DNA of 64,000 nucleotides from GCA-002282575 sp964519885 (GTDB taxonomy: Bacteria; Pseudomonadota; Gammaproteobacteria; Thiomicrospirales; Thiomicrospiraceae), in contig CAZFLX010000004.1 of NCBI GenBank assembly GCA_964519885.1, positions 30,581 through 94,580 of the forward strand. The letters run 5' to 3'. The notes beneath the pieces were generated by a model, which worked only from the letters and a program-made list of their open reading frames with translations, was not told where the DNA came from and ran no database searches. Below, piece after piece: positions 23,432-33,403 of the stretch. Position 1 is the stretch's first letter, and each line of letters begins with the position of its first letter. Made by a program: the position numbers and the translations under genes.

Positions 23432-24862
23432 ATGCGGCAAACACAAGTGAAAAGCTGGCAGGCATTGTGCGAGTGGTTGGGTTTTGCCACTGAAACCGAT
23501 ACTAGGCCAATCGCTCAGCTAACAGCTGATTCTCGTGAGTGCCAAGCGGGTGATGTGTTTATTGCGCTGGCTGGCGTGCATCAGCATGGAGCCCAGTATG
23601 CAATAAAGGCCCGTGAGCAAGGGGCTTGGGTAATTTCCGATGTGATGGCGGAAGGCGTGCATTTGTGTGTGCCTGATTTATCAGATCGGTTAGGCGCATT
23701 ATTGAATTGGTTTTATGATCATCCCAGTCAGTCCATGCGGTTGGTTGGTATTACGGGGACCAATGGCAAAACGTCGGTTAGTCATTATGTGGCACAGTGG
23801 TTGCATCAACTGGGTGAATCGGTGGCCGTGCTGGGCACTGTCGGTAATGGTCGTTGGGGTGAGCTTAAGCCTTCAACCCATACTACCATGGATGCACCTC
23901 GGTTGTATCGTCAACTGGCGCAGTGGCGTGATGAAGGCGTTGGGGTAGTGGTAATGGAAGTGTCTTCTCATGCCATTCATCAGAATCGTATTGCCGGTTT
24001 GACCTTTGCTGTGGTGGCGTTAACGCAAGTGACACGAGATCACTTAGATTATCATGGCACAGTAGAAGCTTATCGGGCTGAAAAAGCCCGTTTATTTACC
24101 GATTGGCCGGCGCAGGTTGCTGTGTTGAATCAAGATGATGGGTTAGGTGCTGAGTTAGCATTAAACTTGCCATCAGCATTGACCTATGCGGTGAAAGCCG
24201 AGGCGACCCTGATGGCAAAGTCGGTTGCTTGTATTGCTGAAGGTTTGCGGGTTGACCTAGTTTTGGATAAAACGTCCTGGCAGGGTGTGCTGCCGCTGTA
24301 TGGGTTATTTAATATTGAAAATGTATTGTGTGCTTTGGGTTGTATGCAGGGACTAGGCATTCCCTTAACATCTGTCGTGAAACACCTAGCCGCTACGCAA
24401 CCGGTAGCAGGGCGTATGCAATGGGTGCGTCAACAACCTCGTGTGTTGGTGGATTATGCCCATACGCCCGATGCCTTAGAAAAAGCCTTGATAGCTTTAC
24501 GCGCCCATAGTCAACAAGGCCGGTTATGGCTGGTTTTTGGTGCGGGCGGTGATCGTGATAAGGGTAAGCGTCCCTTAATGGGGGCGGTTGCTAACCGTTA
24601 TGCCGATGTGGTGATTGTTACCGATGATAATCCGCGTTCAGAAGTGCTGGCGGATATTGCTGCGGCGATTTTACAAGCCTTAGATAAAGACAAAGCTACT
24701 TACATTAGTGATCGCTCTGCTGCTATTTGTCGAGCCATTTTTAATGCTAAAGCGGATGATGTGGTATTGGTCGCGGGTAAGGGGCATGAAGACTACCAAG
24801 AGATCGGTGGTGTGCGCCATCCTTTTTCAGATAAAGAAGTGATTCAACAATGCATAACATGA
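23432..24862 (+). CDS. murE: UDP-MurNAc-Ala-Glu:meso-diaminopimelate ligase MurE
   Basis: This 476-residue cytoplasmic ligase adds the third residue of the peptidoglycan stem. The ATP-binding motif GITGTNGKTS lies at about 106-115, the central-domain 'Thr-Thr-Met-Asp-Ala-Pro' contacts substrate, and the C-terminal DDNPR motif marks meso-diaminopimelate specificity, as expected for a Gram-negative wall. The first Met follows ftsI by 3 bp and the stop overlaps the murF start. Confidence 0.95.
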   Translation: MRQTQVKSWQALCEWLGFATETDTRPIAQLTADSRECQAGDVFIALAGVHQHGAQYAIKAREQGAWVISDVMAEGVHLCVPDLSDRLGALLNWFYDHPSQSMRLVGITGTNGKTSVSHYVAQWLHQLGESVAVLGTVGNGRWGELKPSTHTTMDAPRLYRQLAQWRDEGVGVVVMEVSSHAIHQNRIAGLTFAVVALTQVTRDHLDYHGTVEAYRAEKARLFTDWPAQVAVLNQDDGLGAELALNLPSALTYAVKAEATLMAKSVACIAEGLRVDLVLDKTSWQGVLPLYGLFNIENVLCALGCMQGLGIPLTSVVKHLAATQPVAGRMQWVRQQPRVLVDYAHTPDALEKALIALRAHSQQGRLWLVFGAGGDRDKGKRPLMGAVANRYADVVIVTDDNPRSEVLADIAAAILQALDKDKATYISDRSAAICRAIFNAKADDVVLVAGKGHEDYQEIGGVRHPFSDKEVIQQCIT

Positions 24863-26292
24863 ATTGGAAGCTGTCAGACATCGCCACCGTGTTGGGAGTC
24901 AAGTTTGAAGCTGATGCTGATGTGTTGGTGCAACGCGTGATGACGGATAGTCGTCAGGTCACAGCGGGGGACTTGTTTGTTGCCCTAGTTGGTGATCGTG
25001 CCAATGGTCATGATTTCATTGAGGCGGTGGTTGCGCAAGGCGCTGTTGCCGTGTTAATCACACAAGCCCCAAAAGAACCGCTGGCTGTGCCTTACCTGTT
25101 GGTTAAAGATGCGGTGGTTGCTATGCAACAACTGGCGGCTGCTTGGCGGTTGAAGCATCAGCCTAACCCTGTGGTACTGATTACCGGTAGTAACGGTAAA
25201 ACCAGTGTGAAGGAAATGATTCGTGCTGGTTTATCGGCACGTGACGGTGAGCGGGTTCTGGCAACTCAAGGTAACTTGAATAATCATTTGGGGTTGCCGA
25301 TGACGCTCTTGTCATTGCGTGATGAGCATGAGTCGGCGGTGATTGAAGTGGGCGCGAATCATGTTGGTGAAATTGCTCAGCTAGGTCCTTTAGCCGCCCC
25401 CAGTATCGCGGTGATTACCAGTATTGGACGAGCCCATGTGGGTGAGTTTGGTTCTTTAGATAAGATTAAACAAGCGAAAGGTGAAATTTGGCAGGCCTTG
25501 CCCGCAACGGGTGGTGTAGCGATTGTTCCGATTGTCGAAGCCAATAGTGAGTTTGATGGTTGGTCTTGTTGGCAAGATGCCTTAGCGTCACATCGAGTGA
25601 TTGCCTTTGGTGATATGGCGAACGTGAGTGTTAATCGGGGCTGGCATGCTTGGGTGGGTGTGGTTAAGCGAGAAGTTACGGTTGAAGGGCAGCGCGTTCA
25701 GTTAGCAACCAGTGATTGGGGTGAGGCGACGCTTGATTTGGCGATTGCTGGTGCGCATCAAGCCAATAATCTGGCGGCAGTGGTTGCGGTGTTGTTGCAA
25801 GCGGGATTAAGTTGGCAAGCAATTCAAACAGGCTTAAATCGGGTTGCTTTGCCAGGTGGGCGTTTACGATTGTTATCGCCTTTGCCTGACTTGCTGATCA
25901 TTGATGATACCTATAATGCCAATGCCAGCTCAATGAAAGCCGCTATTGGCGTGTTGATGGAACAGTCGGCACAAACGCATGCTTTTGTCATGGGACCCAT
26001 GGGCGAATTGGGTGATGAGTCTGAAGCCTTGCACCAAGAGGTGGTTGATTATGCGAGTGCGGCGGGGGTGAATGCGTTTTTGGCATCAGGGCCACTGAGT
26101 GAACTCTTGGTTAGTCGTTTTGGCGGCGGTACGGCCAATGATTCACCTGAAGTGCTGGCAGATGCACTATGGCAAGCTTATCAACAAAGGGGTTCGTTGG
26201 CGGTTCTGGTGAAAGGTTCTCGTTCTGCCCGCATGGAGCGGGTGGTGGAAGCATTAATGGCGCGCGCAAGTCGCTGCCAGTCAGACAAATAA
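24850..26292 (+). CDS. murF: UDP-MurNAc-tripeptide:D-Ala-D-Ala ligase MurF
   Basis: This 480-residue ligase completes the UDP-MurNAc-pentapeptide. It has LITGSNGKTSVKEM (P-loop), 'Asn-Leu-Asn-Asn-His-Leu-Gly-Leu-Pro' downstream and 'Asp-Asp-Thr-Tyr-Asn-Ala-Asn' near 353, all family marks. ATG 24850 overlaps the end of murE by 13 bp; the in-frame ATG at 24859 would give the ATGA overlap used elsewhere in this cluster and may be the true start. Confidence 0.95.
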   Translation: MHNMNWKLSDIATVLGVKFEADADVLVQRVMTDSRQVTAGDLFVALVGDRANGHDFIEAVVAQGAVAVLITQAPKEPLAVPYLLVKDAVVAMQQLAAAWRLKHQPNPVVLITGSNGKTSVKEMIRAGLSARDGERVLATQGNLNNHLGLPMTLLSLRDEHESAVIEVGANHVGEIAQLGPLAAPSIAVITSIGRAHVGEFGSLDKIKQAKGEIWQALPATGGVAIVPIVEANSEFDGWSCWQDALASHRVIAFGDMANVSVNRGWHAWVGVVKREVTVEGQRVQLATSDWGEATLDLAIAGAHQANNLAAVVAVLLQAGLSWQAIQTGLNRVALPGGRLRLLSPLPDLLIIDDTYNANASSMKAAIGVLMEQSAQTHAFVMGPMGELGDESEALHQEVVDYASAAGVNAFLASGPLSELLVSRFGGGTANDSPEVLADALWQAYQQRGSLAVLVKGSRSARMERVVEALMARASRCQSDK

Positions 26293-26305
26293 AATGGGTT
26301 AAGTA

Positions 26306-27388
26306 ATGATTTTAGAATTAATGGCTTGGTTACAGCAATGGGTGGGCAGTTTTAACCTATTCAGTTATGTGACCTTTCGTGGTTTGATGGCCGCTTTGAC
26401 GGCACTGGTGATTTCACTTTGGGCAGGTCCAGCAGTGATTCATTGGTTAACGCGCTTAAAAGTGGGTCAAGCGGTTCGCACCGATGGTCCACAAACTCAC
26501 TTGGTAAAAAGCGGTACGCCGACTATGGGTGGCGTGCTGATCTTGTTGTCAGTGATTGTCAGTGCCTTGTTGTGGAGTGATTGGGATAGTCGTTATGCTT
26601 GGCTGTTGATTGTGATGACACTGGGGTTTGGTGCCATCGGTTTTGTCGATGACTACAAAAAAGTCGTTTATAAAGATCCGAAGGGGTTGGCATCGCGTTG
26701 GAAATACTTTTGGCAGTCGGTATTGGGTTTAGTGGCGGCTTATTTAATGTTCCAATGGGCTTATTTGCCAGCTCACACGGAATTGCTCATTCCCTTTGCG
26801 AAAACCTTGGTATTTGAGTTGGGACCTTGGTTTGTTTTAATGGCTTATTTTGTCATTGTCGGCACCTCGAATGCGGTCAATTTGACCGATGGATTAGATG
26901 GCTTGGCGATTATGCCCGCAGTGTTGGTATCGGCCGCTTTGTCGGTATTTGCGTATTTGTCAGGTCATGCGGTGTTTGCCGATTATCTGAATATTCCGTT
27001 TATTCCGGGTGCCGGAGAAGTGGCTATTTTTGGCGCTGCCTTGGTTGGTGCTGGGCTGGGTTTCTTGTGGTTCAATACTTATCCGGCACAAGTGTTTATG
27101 GGCGATGTGGGTGCTTTAGCCATTGGCGCAGCACTGGGACTCATGGCAATTATGGTACGCCAAGAGTTGGTGTTGGTCATTATGGGCGGCATTTTTGTTA
27201 TGGAAACCTTGTCAGTGATGATTCAAGTTGCTTCTTTCAAATTAACGGGCAAGCGCGTTTTTCGCATGGCACCCTTGCATCATCATTTTGAATTAAAGGG
27301 TTGGCCAGAACCGAAAGTGATTGTGCGCTTTTGGATTATCACACTGATTTTAGTATTGGTTGGTTTGGCCAGTTTGAAGGTGCGCTAA
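26306..27388 (+). CDS. mraY: Phospho-MurNAc-pentapeptide translocase MraY
   Basis: MraY moves phospho-MurNAc-pentapeptide to undecaprenyl phosphate, making lipid I on the inner membrane. The 360-residue protein has about ten membrane helices and the catalytic residues: 'Gly-Phe-Val-Asp-Asp-Tyr-Lys-Lys' near 115, 'Asn-Leu-Thr-Asp-Gly-Leu-Asp-Gly-Leu' near 195, 'Gly-Asp-Val-Gly-Ala-Leu' near 270 and the cytoplasmic 'His-His-His-Phe-Glu-Leu-Lys-Gly' loop near 328. Length equals the E. coli enzyme. Confidence 0.96.
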   Translation: MILELMAWLQQWVGSFNLFSYVTFRGLMAALTALVISLWAGPAVIHWLTRLKVGQAVRTDGPQTHLVKSGTPTMGGVLILLSVIVSALLWSDWDSRYAWLLIVMTLGFGAIGFVDDYKKVVYKDPKGLASRWKYFWQSVLGLVAAYLMFQWAYLPAHTELLIPFAKTLVFELGPWFVLMAYFVIVGTSNAVNLTDGLDGLAIMPAVLVSAALSVFAYLSGHAVFADYLNIPFIPGAGEVAIFGAALVGAGLGFLWFNTYPAQVFMGDVGALAIGAALGLMAIMVRQELVLVIMGGIFVMETLSVMIQVASFKLTGKRVFRMAPLHHHFELKGWPEPKVIVRFWIITLILVLVGLASLKVR

Positions 27389-27391
27389 GTT

Positions 27392-28744
27392 ATGTCGGTA
27401 TTGGTAGCGGGATTAGGGATTTCGGGACAAGCTGCCTTGCGCTTTTTGGTAGCGCAAGGTGATAGCTGTATTTTTGCTTATGATACGCGTGCCGAGTTGG
27501 ATATTCAGGCCTTACAGAGTCGTTTTCCTCAAGTCACTTTTGCCTGTGGTGAGCTACCACCAAACTGGGCAGCACAAGTGAAAATGTTAGTCCTCAGTCC
27601 AGGCATTGATCCTAAAACTGCATGGGTGCAGTCGTTGGTGAAAGCGGGTGTGAGTTTAGTGGGCGAAATTGAGCTTTTTTGTCGCTCGATGCCGGCGGAA
27701 AAACCTTTAGTCGCGATTACGGGTAGTAATGGTAAAAGTACTGTTACCACCTTGGTGGGCGAATTACTGAAGGCGCAGGGTTATCAGGTTGCCGTGGGTG
27801 GAAATTTGGGTACACCGGCTTTGGATTTACTCATGCAGTCTGCCGATGCCGATGTGTTTGTGTTGGAGTTATCCAGTTTTCAACTCGAAACCACGCAGAG
27901 TTTGTTAGCCACATCGGCGACGGTGCTCAACATTAGCCCTGATCATCTCGATCGTTATGGTGATATGGCAACTTACATTGCAGCTAAAGCGCCCATTTAT
28001 CACATGACGCGTTTAGCGGTGGTGAATCGTGATGACGAAATTGCAGCAGGCTTAGCCGATTCACGCGTTGCTCAGATAGGTTTTTCGTTGTCGGAGCCGA
28101 AAGCATTAAGTGATTATGGTTTGTGTCTGCGCGAAGGTGAGGAGTGGTTGTGTCAGCGATCAGATGGGCAGTCCCCCTACCAATGGATTATGAAAAGTAA
28201 CGAAATTGCCTTGATGGGACGACACAATATCAGTAATTGTTTGGCAGCCTTAGCTTTGTGTCAGGCTTTTCAGCTCAGCTTGACGGCCATTAAAAGTGTG
28301 CTTACAAGCTTTACGGGTTTGGCGCATCGTGCTCAATTAGTACGCACGCGAGCCGGCGTGCATTGGGTTAACGACTCCAAAGGAACCAATGTCGGTTCCA
28401 CGGTCACGGCACTACACAGTTTAGGCGCGCAAGCACCCATTATTTTATTAGCCGGTGGGCAAGGCAAGGGACAAGACTTTTCTGAGTTGTCGCAACCCTT
28501 GGCAGATGTTGCTCGTGCGCTGATTGTTTTTGGTGAAGATGCTGAACAGATTGCTCAGCATGCACCCAGCAGTTGCTCTGTGCATCGTGTTGTTGACCTG
28601 CTGGAAGCGGTAACGCTAGCAGATGCTCTGTCAAAAGCGGGCGATGTGGTGTTATTGTCACCAGCCTGTGCCAGTTTTGATCAATTTCGCAGTTACGTTC
28701 ATCGTGGCGAAGTTTTTACTCAAGCCGTGATGCAGCTAGCATGA
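27392..28744 (+). CDS. murD: UDP-MurNAc-Ala:D-Glu ligase MurD
   Basis: This 450-residue ligase adds D-Glu to UDP-MurNAc-L-Ala. The N-terminal nucleotide-binding turn 'Gly-Leu-Gly-Ile-Ser-Gly' is followed by ITGSNGKSTVTTL near 108-120, 'Glu-Leu-Ser-Ser-Phe-Gln-Leu' near 160 and 'Leu-Ser-Pro-Ala-Cys-Ala-Ser-Phe-Asp' near 425. It begins 3 bp after mraY and its stop overlaps the ftsW start (ATGA). Confidence 0.95.
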   Translation: MSVLVAGLGISGQAALRFLVAQGDSCIFAYDTRAELDIQALQSRFPQVTFACGELPPNWAAQVKMLVLSPGIDPKTAWVQSLVKAGVSLVGEIELFCRSMPAEKPLVAITGSNGKSTVTTLVGELLKAQGYQVAVGGNLGTPALDLLMQSADADVFVLELSSFQLETTQSLLATSATVLNISPDHLDRYGDMATYIAAKAPIYHMTRLAVVNRDDEIAAGLADSRVAQIGFSLSEPKALSDYGLCLREGEEWLCQRSDGQSPYQWIMKSNEIALMGRHNISNCLAALALCQAFQLSLTAIKSVLTSFTGLAHRAQLVRTRAGVHWVNDSKGTNVGSTVTALHSLGAQAPIILLAGGQGKGQDFSELSQPLADVARALIVFGEDAEQIAQHAPSSCSVHRVVDLLEAVTLADALSKAGDVVLLSPACASFDQFRSYVHRGEVFTQAVMQLA

Positions 28745-30003
28745 TGAAGTTGATGAAACGCGGATTCCAGGTAAGACCTTGGCGGTTGGATGATAATGCC
28801 CCCATTGACTGGGCGCTGGTTGGGGTGATGTTGATGCTCTCCTGCCTGGGCGTAGTGATGGTGGCATCTGCATCTGTGGCGATTGCCGAGAAACGCTTCG
28901 GTATGGAGTTGCGTTATGTGTTACAACAGTTGGCTTTCTTATTGGGTTCGTTGTTCATTGCGGTGTGGGTGATTCAAAAAACTACTCTCAATTGGTGGAA
29001 AGAAAACCGGGGTTTACTGTTACTCATCGCCATGGTGTTGGTGATGATGACGTTGGTGTTAGGTCGAGAAATTAACGGTGCTAAACGCTGGCTGAGTTTG
29101 GGTTTTTTCAATTTGCAACCTTCTGAATTTTTGAAGTTGGTGGTGATTGTCTTTATGGCCGCCTACATCGAAAAGAACTTCCAGCAGCATCAAGATGCGC
29201 AAGGTAATCGTGATTGGAAAATGGAAAAGAAACGGCAGATGCAAGCCATTAAACTGCTGATGTTGCCATTAATTCCCATTTTTCTATTGCTATTATTGCA
29301 GCCCGATTTTGGTAGCCTAATGGTGGTGTTGTTACTGGTATTTGCCATGTTGCTCATTGCGGGTGCTCCGCTACGCTTGTTGTTATCGGTTTTACCCTTG
29401 GGGCTGGCGCTGGTTATTGTCATCATTATTGAACCCTATCGCTTGGCACGGGTAGTCAGCTTTTTAGATCCTTGGAAGGATGCACAGAATACCGGTTATC
29501 AGCTCACGCATTCGCTAATGGCATTAGGCCGAGGTGATTGGTTTGGTGTCGGGTTGGGTAATAGTGTGGAAAAGTTGTTTTATCTGCCCGATGCGCATAC
29601 CGATTTTTTATTTGCCATTTATGGCGAAGAATTTGGTTTCATTGGTGTGGTTGCCTTGGTATTGCTCTATTTGGTGATGATTTGGCGTATTTTTCGTATT
29701 GGTCGAGTGGCAGCAGAGCGAGAACAAACTTTCGCAGCCTTGATTTGCTATGGCGTGGGTGCATGGGTTGCAGTGCAGGCATTGATTAATATGGGCGCTA
29801 ATTTGGGGTTGTTGCCGACCAAAGGCTTAACCTTACCTTTAGTTAGCTATGGCGGTTCCAGTTTGTTAATGTCCATGCTGGCATTAGGCTTGGTATTACG
29901 TATCGATTGGGAAAATCGTCACGCTCATTTGGTGGTGGTCATGCCACCCGTTACGCCGACAACGACTGATTTAGTGGAACAGCCAATGGAAAAAACATCA
30001 TGA
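28741..30003 (+). CDS. ftsW: Septal peptidoglycan polymerase FtsW
   Basis: FtsW is the SEDS glycosyltransferase that polymerises septal glycan with FtsI. The 420-residue protein has about ten membrane helices. The SEDS signature is present: 'Leu-Gln-Pro-Ser-Glu-Phe-Leu-Lys', 'Gln-Pro-Asp-Phe-Gly', the large loop with 'Ala-Leu-Gly-Arg-Gly-Asp-Trp-Phe-Gly' and 'Leu-Pro-Asp-Ala-His-Thr-Asp-Phe-Leu-Phe', which includes the catalytic Asp region. It overlaps both neighbours by 4 bp. Confidence 0.95.
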   Translation: MMKLMKRGFQVRPWRLDDNAPIDWALVGVMLMLSCLGVVMVASASVAIAEKRFGMELRYVLQQLAFLLGSLFIAVWVIQKTTLNWWKENRGLLLLIAMVLVMMTLVLGREINGAKRWLSLGFFNLQPSEFLKLVVIVFMAAYIEKNFQQHQDAQGNRDWKMEKKRQMQAIKLLMLPLIPIFLLLLLQPDFGSLMVVLLLVFAMLLIAGAPLRLLLSVLPLGLALVIVIIIEPYRLARVVSFLDPWKDAQNTGYQLTHSLMALGRGDWFGVGLGNSVEKLFYLPDAHTDFLFAIYGEEFGFIGVVALVLLYLVMIWRIFRIGRVAAEREQTFAALICYGVGAWVAVQALINMGANLGLLPTKGLTLPLVSYGGSSLLMSMLALGLVLRIDWENRHAHLVVVMPPVTPTTTDLVEQPMEKTS

Positions 30004-31097
30004 AGGTGATGATTGCCGCAGCGGGTACCGGTGGGCATGTTTTTCCTGGTTTGGCGGTTGCTGAATTATTGAAGAAACAGGGTCATGCGGTGGTGTGGCT
30101 AGGTACAGAACAGGGGAAGGTGGTGCAGTGGGTTGAGCAAGCCAGTGTGCCCTTGTGCACGATTGCCATAGGTGGCGTGCGCGGTAAGGGCTGGAAGCAT
30201 TGGCTAAAAGCACCCTTTCAACTGTTCGGTGCGTGGCGGCAAGCGGTCGATCTACTGCGACAAGAAGATCCCGATGTTATGTTGGTGATGGGGGGCTATG
30301 TTTCGGCACCAGCTGGCTTGGCTGCCCGTTGGTTGCGTATCCCGTTGGTGGTACACGAACAAAACTCGATTGCGGGTTTGAGTAACCGCCTATTAGCCCC
30401 TTTCAGTCAGTCGGTGCTGTTGGGTTTGCCCTTGGCGTCCTCGCCATTCGGGTGGGGAAAGGCGCGCTGGGTAGGTAATCCTTTGCGCGCGATGTTGCAA
30501 AGACAAGGTAAAACTCATGCCTCACAACCGCTTAGACTCTTAATTTTTGGCGGTAGCCAAGGAGCGCAGTTCCTCAATGAGCGTTTGCCAGAGGTGATGC
30601 GTGATTGGTCAGCTCGTCACGAACTAACTGTGTGGCATCAAACAGGCAGTCACCAGCAAGCCTTGGTTGAGCTGGCTTATCAACAAGCTGGCGTAACAGC
30701 GCGAGTGAGTGAGTTTATTCAAGATATGGGAGAAGCCTATGCTTGGGCTGATCTGGTCATCGCCCGTGCAGGTGCTTTAACCGTAACTGAATTGCAGCAA
30801 GTGGCACGCCCTGCGTTATTCATTCCCTTTCCTCATGCGGTAGATGACCATCAGTACACCAACAGTTTGGCTTTGGTAAAACTCGGTGCTGCCCAAGTGT
30901 TGCGGCAATCCGAAGCCAGTGTTGAGCAGCTGCGAGAATACTTAAGTGATTATATTTATAATCCTAAGGTTTTAAGTCAGTGCTATGCTGTACTGAATGC
31001 CCAAGCAGAAAACACCGCAGCCGTTCGCGTGGTGCAAGTTTTAACGGATTTGGTCATGCCATCGACCAACAAACAAAAAAGAACAACAGGAAATTAA
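30000..31097 (+). CDS. murG: UDP-GlcNAc:lipid I transferase MurG
   Basis: This 365-residue peripheral inner-membrane GT28 enzyme makes lipid II from lipid I. The N-terminal 'Gly-Thr-Gly-Gly-His-Val-Phe-Pro-Gly-Leu' loop, GGYVSAPAGLAA, HEQNSIAGLSNRLLAP, 'Phe-Gly-Gly-Ser-Gln-Gly-Ala' near 184 and the C-terminal 'Arg-Ala-Gly-Ala-Leu-Thr-Val-Thr-Glu' are all present. Its start overlaps ftsW by 4 bp (ATGA). Confidence 0.95.
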   Translation: MKVMIAAAGTGGHVFPGLAVAELLKKQGHAVVWLGTEQGKVVQWVEQASVPLCTIAIGGVRGKGWKHWLKAPFQLFGAWRQAVDLLRQEDPDVMLVMGGYVSAPAGLAARWLRIPLVVHEQNSIAGLSNRLLAPFSQSVLLGLPLASSPFGWGKARWVGNPLRAMLQRQGKTHASQPLRLLIFGGSQGAQFLNERLPEVMRDWSARHELTVWHQTGSHQQALVELAYQQAGVTARVSEFIQDMGEAYAWADLVIARAGALTVTELQQVARPALFIPFPHAVDDHQYTNSLALVKLGAAQVLRQSEASVEQLREYLSDYIYNPKVLSQCYAVLNAQAENTAAVRVVQVLTDLVMPSTNKQKRTTGN

Positions 31098-31100
31098 GCT

Positions 31101-32489
31101 ATGAGCATGTCTCAACGCGTGCGTCGCATTCATTTGGTGGGTATTGGTGGTTCTGGCATGTCGGGCATTGCCGAAGTGCTGCTCACGCAAGGCTTTGTCG
31201 TTAGTGGTTCGGATGCCAAAGCCTCAGCGGTTACAGCGCATTTAACCGCTTTAGGGGCGCAAGTCAGTATTGGTCATGATGCCCATTTGGTTGAAGATGC
31301 TGACGTGGTGGTGGCTTCAACGGCGATTGCCAAAGATAACCCCGAATTGGTGGCGGCACGCATGGCGCGTGTACCAGTCATTCCCCGTGCTGAAATGTTG
31401 GCTGAAATGATGCGTAGTAAGTTTGGTATTGCTGTGGCAGGTACACATGGCAAAACCACGACCACCAGTTTAATTGCTAGTGTGTTGGCAGAAGCAGGCT
31501 TAGATCCGACTTATGTCATCGGCGGGCGTCTCAATAAAACCGGTACTCATGCCAGCTTAGGTGCGAGTAATTATTTGGTAGCGGAAGCAGATGAGTCAGA
31601 TGCCTCTTTCCTCTACTTAAAACCGATGATGAGCATTGTCACCAATATTGATGCCGACCACATGGAAACCTATGGTGGTAGCTTTGAAGTTTTGACCGAT
31701 ACCTTTTCACAATTCTTGCATCATTTGCCCTTTTATGGTTTAGCGATCGTGTGTGTCGATGATGCTGGCGTGCAAGGCTTGTTGCCACGTATTACCCGTC
31801 CGATTGTGCGTTATGGGCTGAGTGAAGCTGCCGATATTCGTGCCACGAACATCCAGCACCAAGGGTTGCGCTCGACCTTTACAGTGCAAGCCTATCAGCA
31901 AGAGCCATTCTATATTACCTTGAATATTCCCGGTGAACATAATGTGCGTAATGCCTTGGCGACCATTGCTGTTGCCTTAGAATTGGGTGTCGATGTAAAC
32001 GCTATTCAACGCGCTCTGGCGCAATTTCATGGTGTCGGTCGTCGCTTTGATGTGTATGCCAATCGTTCTTTGTTCGACAAGTCAGTGACGCTGGTGGATG
32101 ACTATGGTCACCATCCAACAGAATTGGCAGCGGTATTAAATACAGCAAGAACGGCTTTTGCTCAGCAGCGTTTGGTCTCTGTCTTTCAACCGCATCGCTA
32201 CACACGTACACGTGATCTGCTCGATGACTTTGCTGCCGCTTTAATGCTGGCCGATGTGGTGGTGTTACTGCCTGTTTATTCGGCGGGTGAGTCCCCAATT
32301 GCTGGCGCAGATAGCAAAGCCATTGCTCAAGCCATGCGCCTGCGTGGCTTCCAAAGTGTGGTGGTGGCAGATAGTATGGTGCAACTCAATGCCGTGGCGA
32401 AAGGTCTGCTCTTGGATGGTGATGTGGTGTTGACCATGGGCGCGGGTGATATTGGACAACTGAGTAAACAATGGCGGGAGGAAGCCTGA
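31101..32489 (+). CDS. murC: UDP-MurNAc:L-Ala ligase MurC
   Basis: This 462-residue ligase adds the first residue of the peptidoglycan stem peptide. It has 'His-Leu-Val-Gly-Ile-Gly-Gly-Ser-Gly-Met' at the N-terminus, GTHGKTTTTSLIASVL near 114-129, 'Glu-Ala-Asp-Glu-Ser-Asp' near 168 and 'Asp-Asp-Tyr-Gly-His-His-Pro-Thr-Glu' near 333. It starts 3 bp after murG, and the stop shares one base with the ddl start (TGATG). Confidence 0.95.
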   Translation: MSMSQRVRRIHLVGIGGSGMSGIAEVLLTQGFVVSGSDAKASAVTAHLTALGAQVSIGHDAHLVEDADVVVASTAIAKDNPELVAARMARVPVIPRAEMLAEMMRSKFGIAVAGTHGKTTTTSLIASVLAEAGLDPTYVIGGRLNKTGTHASLGASNYLVAEADESDASFLYLKPMMSIVTNIDADHMETYGGSFEVLTDTFSQFLHHLPFYGLAIVCVDDAGVQGLLPRITRPIVRYGLSEAADIRATNIQHQGLRSTFTVQAYQQEPFYITLNIPGEHNVRNALATIAVALELGVDVNAIQRALAQFHGVGRRFDVYANRSLFDKSVTLVDDYGHHPTELAAVLNTARTAFAQQRLVSVFQPHRYTRTRDLLDDFAAALMLADVVVLLPVYSAGESPIAGADSKAIAQAMRLRGFQSVVVADSMVQLNAVAKGLLLDGDVVLTMGAGDIGQLSKQWREEA

Positions 32490-33403
32490 TGCAGAACAAA
32501 CCAATCATTGCCGTGTTACGTGGTGGCAGTGCGAATGAGCGTGAAGTTTCATTGCGTTCCGGCGCAGCGGTTGTGGAAGGACTTCAACAGGCTGGTTATC
32601 AGGTGCTGGATTGGCGCGTCGATGATTTGGCCCAGGTGATTGCGTTAGTGCAACAAGCACCGCGTCCTTTGTTGGTGTTTAATGTGTTGCATGGTCGTGG
32701 CGGTGAAGATGGCCAGTTACAAGCCCTGCTAGATGTGTTGGAAGTGCCTTACACGGGCAGTGGCATGTTGGCGAGCGCCTTATCGATGGATAAAGTGGTG
32801 ACCAAACGCCTATGGCAATCGATGGGATTGCCGACGGCTGATTATTACGAAGTCACACAGTCAAGCTTATCGACCTTTGACGTGGACGCAGTGCGTTATC
32901 CAGTAATGGTGAAACCCGCACGCGAGGGGTCGAGTATCGGCATGTTCAAAGTCGATAGTGCGGATAAGATGCGTGATGCCTTAACGCAAGCGCTGACTTT
33001 TGATGACCATGTGCTGGTAGAGTCTTGGATTGATGGTGCTGAATATACGTTAGCCATTTTGGGTGATCAGGCTTTGCCGATGATTCGGTTGAAAACACCG
33101 AATGTGTTTTACGATTTTGAAGCCAAGTATCAAGCCAATACCACCGAATATCTCTGCCCTTGTGGGCTGTCTGCGGAAGTAGAAGCAGCAATTCAAACCT
33201 TGGCGTTGCAAGCCTTTCACGCTTTGGGCGCTAAAACATGGGGAAGGATCGACGTGATGATTGATCAGCAAGGTCAAGCTTGGTTGCTGGAATTGAACAC
33301 CGTCCCGGGTATGACCGATCACAGCCTCGTGCCTATGGCGGCAAAACAGGCGGGATTAAGCTTTAGCCAACTGGTTGATCGCTTGGTGCAGTTGTCGGTA
33401 TGA
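32489..33403 (+). CDS. ddl: D-alanine:D-alanine ligase
   Basis: This 304-residue ATP-grasp enzyme (DdlB type) makes the D-Ala-D-Ala used by MurF. ATG 32489 is chosen because GGGAGG lies 9-14 bases upstream; the in-frame ATG at 32471 precedes that site. Motifs include 'Gly-Gly-Ser-Ala-Asn-Glu-Arg-Glu-Val-Ser', 'Leu-His-Gly-Arg-Gly-Gly-Glu-Asp-Gly', 'Val-Lys-Pro-Ala-Arg-Glu-Gly-Ser-Ser' and 'Glu-Leu-Asn-Thr-Val-Pro-Gly-Met-Thr'. Its stop overlaps ftsQ by 4 bp. Confidence 0.94.
   Translation: MQNKPIIAVLRGGSANEREVSLRSGAAVVEGLQQAGYQVLDWRVDDLAQVIALVQQAPRPLLVFNVLHGRGGEDGQLQALLDVLEVPYTGSGMLASALSMDKVVTKRLWQSMGLPTADYYEVTQSSLSTFDVDAVRYPVMVKPAREGSSIGMFKVDSADKMRDALTQALTFDDHVLVESWIDGAEYTLAILGDQALPMIRLKTPNVFYDFEAKYQANTTEYLCPCGLSAEVEAAIQTLALQAFHALGAKTWGRIDVMIDQQGQAWLLELNTVPGMTDHSLVPMAAKQAGLSFSQLVDRLVQLSV

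Noticed and set aside
23060..23446. 128-codon frame antisense to ftsI
   Set aside because: It mirrors the codon structure of ftsI on the other strand, is His/Thr rich in the way shadow frames are, and has no ribosome binding site.
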